Under the pieces are notes generated by a model, which saw nothing but the letters and a program-made list of their open reading frames with translations, was not told where the DNA came from and ran no database searches. Positions 37,125 to 43,185 of a DNA stretch of 43,185 nucleotides are shown piece after piece. The first letter of the stretch is position 1, and each line of letters begins with the position of its first letter. Source of the DNA: Streptomyces sp. HPF1205 (GTDB taxonomy: Bacteria > Actinomycetota > Actinomycetes > Streptomycetales > Streptomycetaceae); contig NZ_JAINVH010000048.1 in assembly GCF_020400825.1 (NCBI RefSeq), forward strand, positions 1 to 43,185, given 5' to 3'. Both the position numbers and the translations under genes were made by a program.

Positions 37125-37280
37125 GGAACGATTACACACCGTCACTCGTCGTACACGGCAGAGCGCACACATGTACGAAGGAGGAGCTCATGACCACGCA
37201 CCGAGCCGAGCCGGGCCGGGAGCTGCGACATGTGTCCGGACATGCGACGACCCCCGCCGGGGGGGAGAGCGGGGGTCGTC
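37125..37280 (+). other. Transcribed-looking leader region with strong ribosome site and internal hairpin
   Basis: GGAAC (37125-37129) resembles a -35 box of an ECF promoter, with CGTC about 17 nt on. AAGGAGG (37178-37184) stands 5 nt before ATG 37190, whose frame (MTTHRAEPGRELRHVSGHAT) stays open to 37768 into the next gene in another frame. It contains the palindrome TGTCCGGACA (37233-37242) and a perfect 12-bp hairpin GACGACCCCCGC/GCGGGGGTCGTC (37246-37257, 37269-37280). This could be a leader peptide with an attenuator. No family is recognised. The remaining gap up to 37415 shows nothing more. Confidence 0.35.
37246..37280 (+). terminator. Perfect 12-bp GC hairpin upstream of the HAD gene
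   Basis: GACGACCCCCGC (37246-37257) and GCGGGGGTCGTC (37269-37280) pair without mismatch around an 11-nt G-rich loop. There is no T-tract. It is placed between a strong ribosome site and the HAD gene's own promoter, so it can act as an attenuator or as a terminator for the short upstream transcript. Confidence 0.5.
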
Positions 37281-37427
37281 CCCACGGTCCGACTCGGGGG
37301 GGGAGGAGCCAGACCGGGTTAGCACGGTCGCGAACGATCCGTGACTTCCATGGTGTACCCGAAGGCCTTCTCAGGCAAACCCACGCGCCTCAGCTTACGC
37401 CGAATGGTGGTTGCCTATGCTCGTCCC

Positions 37428-38249
37428 GTGGAAAACCACCTGCCGCCGCGCACCGCCGCGTTCTTCGATCTCGACAAGACCGTGATCGCCAAGTCCAGCA
37501 CCCTCGCCTTCGGACGCTCCTTCTACCAGGGCGGCCTCATCAACAGGCGGGCAGTATTGCGGACCGCATACGCCCAGTTCGTGTACTTGGTGGGGGGCGC
37601 GGACCACGACCAGATGGAAGGTATGCGCAAATACCTCTCCGATCTCTGCCGCGGCTGGAATGTGCAGCAGGTGCGGGAGATCGTCGCCGAGACGCTGCAC
37701 GAGCTCATCGACCCGATCATCTACGACGAGGCCGCCTCACTGATCGAGGAGCACCACGCCGCCGGTAGGGACGTGGTCATCGTCAGCGCCTCCGGCTCCG
37801 AGGTGGTTGAGCCCATCGGCCGGATGCTGGGCGCCGACCACGTCGTGGCCACGCGGATGGTGGTGGAGGACGGCGCGTACAACGGCGAGATCGAACATTA
37901 CGTCTACGGTCCGGCGAAAGCCGAGGCCATCACCCGGCTGGCGGAGTCGGAAGGGTACGACTTGAAGCGGTCGTTCGCCTACAGCGACTCGGTGACCGAC
38001 ATCCCCATGCTGGAGTCGGTGGGGCACCCGTACGCGGTCAACCCGGACCGGGCACTGCGGAAGGAGGCCGTCGCCCGGGAGTGGCCGATTCTGACCTTCA
38101 GCCGTCCGGTCCGGCTGCACCAGCGCATCCCGGCACTGACCATGCCCCGGATGTCCGTGCTCGCGGCGGCGGCGGTCGGTGCGGCCGCCGTCACGGCCGG
38201 GCTCGTCTGGCTGGCCTCGCGCCGCCGCCGGCCCGCCCTTATGTCCTGA
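37428..38249 (+). CDS. HAD-superfamily (HAD-IB) phosphatase with C-terminal membrane anchor
   Basis: A 273-residue phosphatase. Motif I is DLDKTVIAKSS near residue 16, motif II SASGSEVVEPIG near 122, and motif IV SDSVTDIPMLESVG near 185. The cap and core match the HAD-IB group (SerB-like; in Streptomyces often named morphological differentiation-associated). Residues about 240-266 form one hydrophobic helix followed by Arg residues, suggesting a membrane anchor with the enzyme in the cytoplasm. GTG 37428 is chosen because TATGCT (37416-37421) lies 6 nt upstream, the layout of a leaderless promoter; in-frame starts at 37404 and 37341 are alternatives. The substrate is unknown; a phosphoserine or phospholipid-type monoester is possible. 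A terminator hairpin follows. Confidence 0.88.
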   Translation: MENHLPPRTAAFFDLDKTVIAKSSTLAFGRSFYQGGLINRRAVLRTAYAQFVYLVGGADHDQMEGMRKYLSDLCRGWNVQQVREIVAETLHELIDPIIYDEAASLIEEHHAAGRDVVIVSASGSEVVEPIGRMLGADHVVATRMVVEDGAYNGEIEHYVYGPAKAEAITRLAESEGYDLKRSFAYSDSVTDIPMLESVGHPYAVNPDRALRKEAVAREWPILTFSRPVRLHQRIPALTMPRMSVLAAAAVGAAAVTAGLVWLASRRRRPALMS

Positions 38250-38511
38250 TTGAAGGGAAAAGTAAAAACCGTGACCAGGGGTTCCGCTTCGTAGCGGTCG
38301 GCGGTAAAAAGGACCTAGCGGCCCGCGAGACCACGGAGTTCCGAGAGGAAGACCGAGTTCACAGCAGACGGCCCCACGGACCGAGCACGAAAGTCGGGCA
38401 CCCACGCGTAGCCGACCCGCCAACCGGGCCAGCCGTACCAGGTGACGGGCGAAGATCCCGGCCTGATCGGCGAAACACCGCGCACGCACTGGTAACTCGA
38501 CGGCCGTGCCG
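38250..38511. other. Intergenic region after the HAD gene
   Basis: Several hundred bases between two convergent genes. No gene, tRNA or promoter is recognised. The segment 38255-38330 is AT-richer (AAAAGTAAAAA and GGTAAAAAGGA), the rest ordinary. The terminator at 38512 closes it. Confidence 0.4.
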
Positions 38512-38546
38512 GCGGCGGCACCCCCGAGGTGCCGCCGCATTCCTTT
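38512..38546 (+). terminator. Intrinsic terminator between convergent HAD and Fic-like genes
   Basis: GCGGCGGCACC (38512-38522), a 5-nt loop, and GGTGCCGCCGC (38528-38538) form a perfect 11-bp stem, followed by ATTCCTTT. On the plus strand this is a textbook intrinsic terminator for the HAD gene. The stem also works for the opposite strand. Confidence 0.75.
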
Positions 38547-38625
38547 CCCGAGGCAATTCCTCAGGCAACCGCTGCCCGCCGGCCTGCGACGACGGCCGGC
38601 ACGTGCGCTCTTCGGGCCGCACCTA

Positions 38626-39489
38626 TCAGGCCGCGCCCCGCTGCAGCGCCTCGCAGACGGCGACGCTCTCACGCACGCCCAGCTCCAGTGCCCGGCCGCA
38701 ATGCGTGATCCATTCGGCCATCCCCTCGGGAGTGCCGGACGCGTAGCCCTTCAGGGCCTTGAGGTATCCGGCCCGGCCCAGTTCGGCGTGCCCGACCTCC
38801 GCCGGGCAGACGGATTTCGGATCGAGGCCGCTGCCCACCAGTACGACGCGCTCGGCGGCACGCGCGACCGGGCCGTTGAAGGACCCGAAGGGGCGCAAGG
38901 AAAGCAGTTCGCCGTGCACCACCGCGCCGACCACCAGCGCCGGGGCGGTGGAGCCCGCCCGCAGCAGCCCGGCGAGACCGTCGATCCGCGCGGTCACCTC
39001 GTCCGGCTCGGGCAGCGGTATCCCGGCGAGGCCGGTCAGGGTCTCCGCCACCGGCTCCCCGGCCAGCCGGGGCCGCCCGACCGTCGAGGGCTCCGCCGCG
39101 CCACCGGCGGCGACCAGGTGCAACCGGGCCAGCGCCTGGAGCGGCGACTGCCGCCACACGCTCAGCAGTTGACCGGCCTCGGCGGTAAGCCGCAGCGCCG
39201 CACCGACCGTACGTGCCTGGTCGTCGGCGGAGAAGTCGCTCCGCCGGCGCACCTCCTCCAGCGGCCAGTCGGCGCCCGCGAGAGCCGCGGAGGCCCGGGC
39301 GCCGCGCAGCGCGGCCTCGGAAGCGACCTCCTGCGACCTGCGGCGCATCACCCGGTGCCCGTACACCGCGTCCACCGCCTGCCGTACGGAGTCCACCGCC
39401 TCCGGCACGCCGGGCAGTTCACCGAGGGCGGCCAGCGGGTCCTGCCGCCCGGGCGCGGAGCCGGGGGACGGAGCTGCGTTCGTAGCCAT
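38626..39489 (-). CDS. Fic/DOC-fold-like protein with degenerate active-site motif
   Basis: A 287-residue all-helical protein. The segment VVHGELLSLRPFGSFNGPVARAA, near residues 190-212, lines up with the Fic motif HPFx(D/E)GNGR: PF, N-G and a final R remain, but the catalytic His is Arg and the acidic residue is Ser. AMP transfer by the usual mechanism is therefore unlikely. The preceding helices (LARLHLVAAGG, LVVGAVVHGELL) also fit the Fic fold. Streptomyces homologues are often labelled oxidoreductase, for which I see no support. ATG 39489 lies 6 nt after TAGGGT (39501-39496), a strong Streptomyces -10 box, so the transcript is probably leaderless. It is divergent from the MinD/CooC-like ATPase gene. 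Confidence 0.72.
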   Translation of the reverse strand: MATNAAPSPGSAPGRQDPLAALGELPGVPEAVDSVRQAVDAVYGHRVMRRRSQEVASEAALRGARASAALAGADWPLEEVRRRSDFSADDQARTVGAALRLTAEAGQLLSVWRQSPLQALARLHLVAAGGAAEPSTVGRPRLAGEPVAETLTGLAGIPLPEPDEVTARIDGLAGLLRAGSTAPALVVGAVVHGELLSLRPFGSFNGPVARAAERVVLVGSGLDPKSVCPAEVGHAELGRAGYLKALKGYASGTPEGMAEWITHCGRALELGVRESVAVCEALQRGAA

Positions 39490-39594
39490 GTCACGACCCT
39501 ACGCATCACCCGGACGGCGACACGACCACGAACGAGTGGCCTTGCCCACTCGGGCAGCGCCCGGAGGCCGTGGCCGCCGCTACGCTCACCGAAC

Positions 39595-40590
39595 ATGAAG
39601 ATCGCTTTCGTTGGCAAGGGCGGCAGCGGCAAGACCACGCTGTCGTCCCTTTTCGTCCGCCATCTCGCCGCCGAGCGGGTCCCGGTCGTCGCGATCGACG
39701 CGGACATCAACCAGCACCTCGGCCCCGCCCTGGGCATGGAGGAGGACGAGGCCGCCGCGCTGCCCGCGCTGGGGGCCCACCTGCCGGAGATCAAGGCGTA
39801 CCTGCGCGGCGCCAACCCCCGTATCGCCTCCGCCGAGGAGATGATCAAGACCACTCCGCCGGGCCGCGGCTCGCGGCTGCTGCGCCTGTGCGAGGACAAC
39901 CCCGTCTACGCGGCCTGCGCCCGCCGTCTCGACCTCGACGACGGCGGGGTGCGCCTGATGGTGACCGGGCCCTTCAACGAGTCCGACCTCGGCGTCGCCT
40001 GCTACCACTCCAAGGTCGGCGCGGTGGAGCTGCTCCTGAACCACCTCGTGGACGGCCGCGGCGAGTACCTGGTCGTCGACATGACGGCCGGCAGCGACTC
40101 CTTCGCCTCGGGAATGTTCACCCGTTTCGACATGACGTTCCTGGTCGTCGAGCCCACCCGCAAAGGCATCGCCGTCTACCGGCAGTACAAGGAGTACGCC
40201 CGCGACTTCGGCGTGGGCCTGTCGGTCGTCGGCAACAAGGTCCAGGGCGCGGACGACCTCGCCTTCCTGCGCGACGAGGCGGGCGACGACCTTCTGGCGA
40301 CGGTCGGCCACTCGGACTGGGTCCGCGCCATGGAGAAGGGCCGCCCGCCCCGATTCGAACAGTTGGAGGAGGCCAACCGGCAGGCACTACGCACGCTCCA
40401 CGCCCGAGCCGACGCGGCGTACGAGGCCAGGGACTGGACCCGGTACACCGAGCAGATGGCCCATTTCCACCGGAAGAACGCCGAAAGCTGGGGCAACGCC
40501 AGGACCGGCGCCGACCTCGCCGCCCAGATCGACCCGGCTTTCGTGCTGAGCGAAGCTTTGGTGCATACGACGACGGCGCCGACCGGCTGA
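39595..40590 (+). CDS. CooC/MinD-like P-loop ATPase
   Basis: A 331-residue cytoplasmic ATPase of the SIMIBI class. The deviant Walker A GKGGSGKTT is at residues 7-15 with both lysines, DADINQHLG is the Asp-containing switch near 37, and VVDMTAGSDSFASGMFTRFD the second switch near 160. Similar proteins insert metals or act as cofactor chaperones (CooC, CdhC-type), while MinD/ParA relatives position complexes. No metalloenzyme is encoded next to it. ATG 39595 is preceded by TACGCT 8 nt upstream, suggesting a leaderless start; the open frame far upstream is spurious. It is divergent from the Fic-like gene with 105 bp between them, so the two may be co-regulated. The stop codon lies within an 8-bp tandem repeat. 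Confidence 0.85.
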   Translation: MKIAFVGKGGSGKTTLSSLFVRHLAAERVPVVAIDADINQHLGPALGMEEDEAAALPALGAHLPEIKAYLRGANPRIASAEEMIKTTPPGRGSRLLRLCEDNPVYAACARRLDLDDGGVRLMVTGPFNESDLGVACYHSKVGAVELLLNHLVDGRGEYLVVDMTAGSDSFASGMFTRFDMTFLVVEPTRKGIAVYRQYKEYARDFGVGLSVVGNKVQGADDLAFLRDEAGDDLLATVGHSDWVRAMEKGRPPRFEQLEEANRQALRTLHARADAAYEARDWTRYTEQMAHFHRKNAESWGNARTGADLAAQIDPAFVLSEALVHTTTAPTG

Positions 40591-40616
40591 CCGGCTGACC
40601 GGCTGACCGGCTGACC
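40581..40616 (+). repeat. 8-bp tandem repeat across the stop codon of the ATPase gene
   Basis: GACCGGCT is repeated four times (40581-40612), followed by GACC. Each unit junction carries TGA, so stop codons occur at 40588, 40596, 40604 and 40612 and cover all three frames. Gain or loss of a unit would change little at the protein end. Confidence 0.75.
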
Positions 40617-40687
40617 AAACCGCTGTTCCTCTGATCCGACAATTCACTCCACAGCGGGAAATCACGGACTAATTCACCCCCCTTCTC

Positions 40688-40716
40688 TTCACTCTCCGCA
40701 TCCGCTTCGTTACTCT
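40688..40716 (+). promoter_or_regulatory. Candidate promoter of the SulP-carbonic anhydrase gene
   Basis: TTCACT (40688-40693), 17-nt spacer, TACTCT (40711-40716). Both boxes are moderate matches. An inverted repeat GCACTTGTGC (40728-40737) lies just before the ribosome site. Confidence 0.35.
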
Positions 40717-40752
40717 CCATTTACACGCACTTGTGCAATTGGAGGGGGAAGC

Positions 40753-43014
40753 ATGAAAGTCCACAGGTCCGACCTGTCCGCGTCGATCACCGTGTTCCTG
40801 ATCGCCGTCCCTCTGTCACTGGGCATCGCGGCGGCAGCCGGCGCCCCACCACAGGCGGGACTGATCGCGGCTGCCGTCGGTGGCCTCCTGGCCGGGCCGC
40901 TCGGCGGCGCACCGCTCCAGGTCAGCGGGGCGGCGGCCGCGCTTGTCGTGGTCACCGCCGACCTGGTCCACCGCTACGGCTGGCGGGCCACCTGCGCCGT
41001 CACCGTGCTGGCCGGCCTCGCCCAAATGCTGGTCGGAAGCCTGCGCGCGGCCAGGGCGGCCCTGGCGCTCGGTCCGGCGGTCGTGCGCGGCACGCTCGCC
41101 GGGATCGGTGCGGTCATCACCCTGGGGCAGGTGTACGTGGTGCTCGGCGGGAGCGCGCGGAGCACCGCCTTGAGGAACATCGAGGGGCTGCCGGAGCAGG
41201 TGGCTCATGCCCGCCCCACCGCTGTGGCGATCGGGGCGCTGACCGCCGCCGTCCTGTTGGGCTGGCCCCGGTTGAAGGGCCGTTTCGCCCGGCTGGGCGC
41301 GATCCCCGCGCCACTCGCCGCGGTCGCCCTGGCCACGGCGGTGAGTGCCGGGCAGGCCGTGCCGCGTGCCACGCCGCCCGTCTGGAGCACACCGGTGCTG
41401 CCCACACTGCCGTCCGGCCCCGCGCTGGGCATCGCCGCCGCGGTCCTGACCGTCGCGCTGGTGGCGAGCATGGAGTCGTCGCTGTCGGCCGTCACCGTCG
41501 ACACCTTGCGGGCCAAGCGGCCGGGACCGCACGCCCCGCCGCCGGCCGACCTGGACCGCGAACTGCTCGGCCAAGGCGCGGCGAACGTGGTGTCGGGGCT
41601 GCTCGGCGGCCTGCCCGTCGCGGGCTGCGCCGTCCGCGGCCCGGCAAACGTGGCCGCCGGCGCGCGCACGCGAGGGGCCACCGTGCTGCACGGCTTGTGG
41701 GTGGTCCTGTTCGCAGGTGCGACAGCGGGCGGAGCTCTCGGCGCCGTCCCGTCGGCAGCCCTGGCCGCGCTGGTGGCGGCGGTGGGCATTCACATGATCA
41801 GCTTTGCGCACATCAGGCACATCCAGTGGCATCGGGAGTTCCCGGTGTACGCGGCCGCTGCCGGCGGTGTGGCGCTTTTCGGGGTGCCGCAGGGAATGAC
41901 GGCGGGCATCGCGGTCGCCGCCTTCCTGGCGTTGCGCCGGATGGCGTTGCGCTGGTCGGGGTTGCGCTGGTCGGGGTTGCGTCGTCCCGCGCGCTTCCGC
42001 TCCGACCGGGCCGACCTCGCCGACCCCGCCCACCCGGCTGTCCACGCCGGCACCGCTGCCCCCGCTGCCCCCGCTGCCCACGCCGGCACCGCCCGGCACC
42101 GGTTCCGCTTTCGCGTCACCCGGGAAGCGGCGGACGCGAGCTCCGGCGCCACCGCCGCCGGACCGATGAAGGCGCACGCCTGCCGGCCGTGGACACCCTG
42201 GCGCGATCACCGCTGCGTACGTCCGGCAGCCTCGCCGGCCACAGGGGTCGGCCCGCTGCTCGGCGGCGTCAGCGCCTTCCAGCGCGACACCGCCCCGCTG
42301 GTCCGCGAGGAACTGTCCCGCCTCGCCCGCGAGGGCCAGGCCCCCACTCAGCTCTTCCTGACCTGCGCCGACTCCCGGCTGGTCACCAGCATGATCACGT
42401 CGAGCGGCCCGGGCGGCCTGTTCACCGTCCGCAATATCGGCAACATGATGCCGCCGCCCGGTTCGGACACGTCCTGCGACTCGGTGGCGGCCGCGGTCCA
42501 GTACGCGGTGGAGGTGCTGCGGGTGTCCAGCATCACCGTGTGCGGCCACTCCGGATGCGGCGCGATGCAGGCGCTGCTCGGCTCCGGCCACGAGCCGGGC
42601 GCCCAGACTCCCCTGGCGAGGTGGCTGCGGCACGGCAGGCCGAGTCTGGCCAGGATGGGCCGGATCGGTCGGCTCGGCAGGGGCGAAGTGGCAGTCGCCG
42701 AGCGACCGGTCGCCGACGACCTGGAGCGCCTCGCCCTTGTCAACGTGATGATCCAACTCGACAACCTGATGGCCCACCCGTGCGTGGCCCGGCGCGTCTG
42801 CGAGGGCACTTTGCAGCTGCACGGCATGTACTTCCACGTCGGCGAGGCACAGGCGTACATGCTGGACCGGCCGAGGAGTGTCTTCCGCGCGGTACGGCCG
42901 GACACGGCCTCAGCCGGTGGCGCCGGGTACGCGTCAGCGCCCCACTGGGGAACCGGCGGAGGGCCGGACGACGGCCCGTGGCACGACCCGCGGAACCTCG
43001 CCACAAAGGTCTAA
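40753..43014 (+). CDS. SulP-family anion transporter fused to beta-carbonic anhydrase
   Basis: A 753-residue fusion. Residues about 1-400 are a SulP membrane transporter with 10-12 helices (start SDLSASITVFLIAVPLSLGIA; NVVSGLLGGLPVAGCAVRGPANVAAGARTRG-like middle loop). No STAS domain follows; in its place comes a variable Ala/Pro/His linker (about 400-490). Residues about 495-715 are a beta-carbonic anhydrase with zinc ligands C538, H599 and C602 and the D540/R542 dyad (CADSR, CGHSGC). Together they should take up bicarbonate and interconvert it with CO2 at the inner membrane face, or link pH control to transport. SulP-CA fusions are known in several bacteria, so the layout is rare but not new. 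ATG 40753 has GGAGGGGG 4 nt upstream. Confidence 0.92.
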   Translation: MKVHRSDLSASITVFLIAVPLSLGIAAAAGAPPQAGLIAAAVGGLLAGPLGGAPLQVSGAAAALVVVTADLVHRYGWRATCAVTVLAGLAQMLVGSLRAARAALALGPAVVRGTLAGIGAVITLGQVYVVLGGSARSTALRNIEGLPEQVAHARPTAVAIGALTAAVLLGWPRLKGRFARLGAIPAPLAAVALATAVSAGQAVPRATPPVWSTPVLPTLPSGPALGIAAAVLTVALVASMESSLSAVTVDTLRAKRPGPHAPPPADLDRELLGQGAANVVSGLLGGLPVAGCAVRGPANVAAGARTRGATVLHGLWVVLFAGATAGGALGAVPSAALAALVAAVGIHMISFAHIRHIQWHREFPVYAAAAGGVALFGVPQGMTAGIAVAAFLALRRMALRWSGLRWSGLRRPARFRSDRADLADPAHPAVHAGTAAPAAPAAHAGTARHRFRFRVTREAADASSGATAAGPMKAHACRPWTPWRDHRCVRPAASPATGVGPLLGGVSAFQRDTAPLVREELSRLAREGQAPTQLFLTCADSRLVTSMITSSGPGGLFTVRNIGNMMPPPGSDTSCDSVAAAVQYAVEVLRVSSITVCGHSGCGAMQALLGSGHEPGAQTPLARWLRHGRPSLARMGRIGRLGRGEVAVAERPVADDLERLALVNVMIQLDNLMAHPCVARRVCEGTLQLHGMYFHVGEAQAYMLDRPRSVFRAVRPDTASAGGAGYASAPHWGTGGGPDDGPWHDPRNLATKV

Positions 43015-43034
43015 ACCATTTTGGCGGAAGACCC

Positions 43035-43066
43035 TTGTCACGGTGGGCGAGGACTGGTGAGGTAGT
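43035..43066 (+). promoter_or_regulatory. Candidate acs promoter
   Basis: TTGTCA (43035-43040) followed by TGAGGT after 17 nt (43058-43063) or GGTAGT after 20 nt (43061-43066). The -35 is good and the -10 weak. It lies 36-44 nt before the acs start codon. Confidence 0.35.
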
Positions 43067-43101
43067 GCCGGGACATCTGGGACACCTGACAAGGAGCTGG
43101 C

Positions 43102-43185
43102 GTGAGCACCAACGAGAGCCTGGCGAATCTGTTGAAGGAGGAGCGGCGGTTCGCTCCGCCGGCGGATCTGGCGGCGGCGGCGAAT
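43102..43185 (+). CDS. acs: Acetyl-CoA synthetase, N-terminal fragment (cut by window end)
   Basis: Only 28 codons are present, starting MSTNESLANLLKEERRF and running off the right edge. This N-terminus, together with its place after the SulP-carbonic anhydrase gene, matches Streptomyces acetate-CoA ligase (SCO3563-like), which activates acetate to acetyl-CoA through acetyl-AMP. GTG 43102 has AAGGAG with 5 nt spacing. No catalytic motif is inside the window, so the call rests on the N-terminal sequence and context. Confidence 0.8.
   Translation, partial: MSTNESLANLLKEERRFAPPADLAAAAN

Noticed and set aside
38506..39594. Long in-frame extension upstream of the MinD/CooC-like ATPase
   Set aside because: It runs antisense through the Fic-like gene, and the ATPase begins exactly at MKIAFVGKGG after a plausible leaderless promoter.

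Overview
The window is chromosomal DNA from a Streptomyces or very close relative. Coding sequence is extremely GC-rich with G/C at third positions. TTA codons are essentially absent, GTG and TTG starts are common, and the right two-thirds follows the gene order I know from the bldG neighbourhood of Streptomyces (topA, hppA, bldG, helicase, Tad pilus genes, acs). I recognised the families by eye; no search was run.

Left part (about 1-14.3 kb), regulator-rich and more accessory-looking. It starts with a MarR repressor divergent from an MFS exporter. Next come a PAS-SpoIIE-type phosphatase/HATPase, a type II NADH dehydrogenase-like flavoprotein, a TetR regulator, and a 700-residue membrane-anchored ECF sigma factor with its own zinc finger, a transmembrane helix and an outside NPCBM carbohydrate-binding domain. 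The stretch ends with a FrnE-type DsbA oxidoreductase and a 1256-residue AfsR-like BTAD regulator. A 400-bp unexplained gap follows, at the place where Streptomyces genomes usually carry holB next to tmk.

Middle (14.3-28.5 kb), core genome. A giant three-part protein joins an MFS-like membrane domain, thymidylate kinase and a coiled-coil/disordered tail. It is followed by topoisomerase I, a divergent protein that looks like a serine recombinase without its catalytic domain, an NPPF methyltransferase, a lipoprotein, the K+-independent proton pyrophosphatase, and the pair of RsbW-like protein and BldG. Unusual non-coding structures lie here: a 27-bp inverted repeat between topA and the recombinase-like gene, six 24-bp tandem repeats starting at the hppA stop codon, a long perfect terminator hairpin, and a 19-bp direct repeat in the bldG leader.

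Right part (28.6-43.2 kb). An MrfA/YprA-type helicase is preceded by a 24-codon ORF with a TTA codon. It faces a compact Tad (Flp-type) operon on the minus strand: Ssd/CpaE-like, TadA, TadB, TadC, DUF4244 pilin, TadE, TadE-like. These genes mostly overlap by 4 bp. The last one has no stop codon at its expected end and stays open antisense through the whole helicase. Two DnaA boxes lie upstream of this operon. The rest is a HAD phosphatase, a protein with a degenerate Fic motif divergent from a MinD/CooC-like ATPase, a SulP transporter fused to a beta-carbonic anhydrase, and the first 28 codons of acetyl-CoA synthetase.

No rRNA, tRNA, CRISPR array, insertion sequence or prophage was seen. Best candidates for new biology are the one-protein sigma/anti-sigma/carbohydrate sensor, the repeat-bearing thymidylate kinase fusion, the catalytic-domain-less recombinase with its own putative operator, the degenerate Fic protein beside an ATPase, and the TTA-containing leader ORF divergent from bldG.
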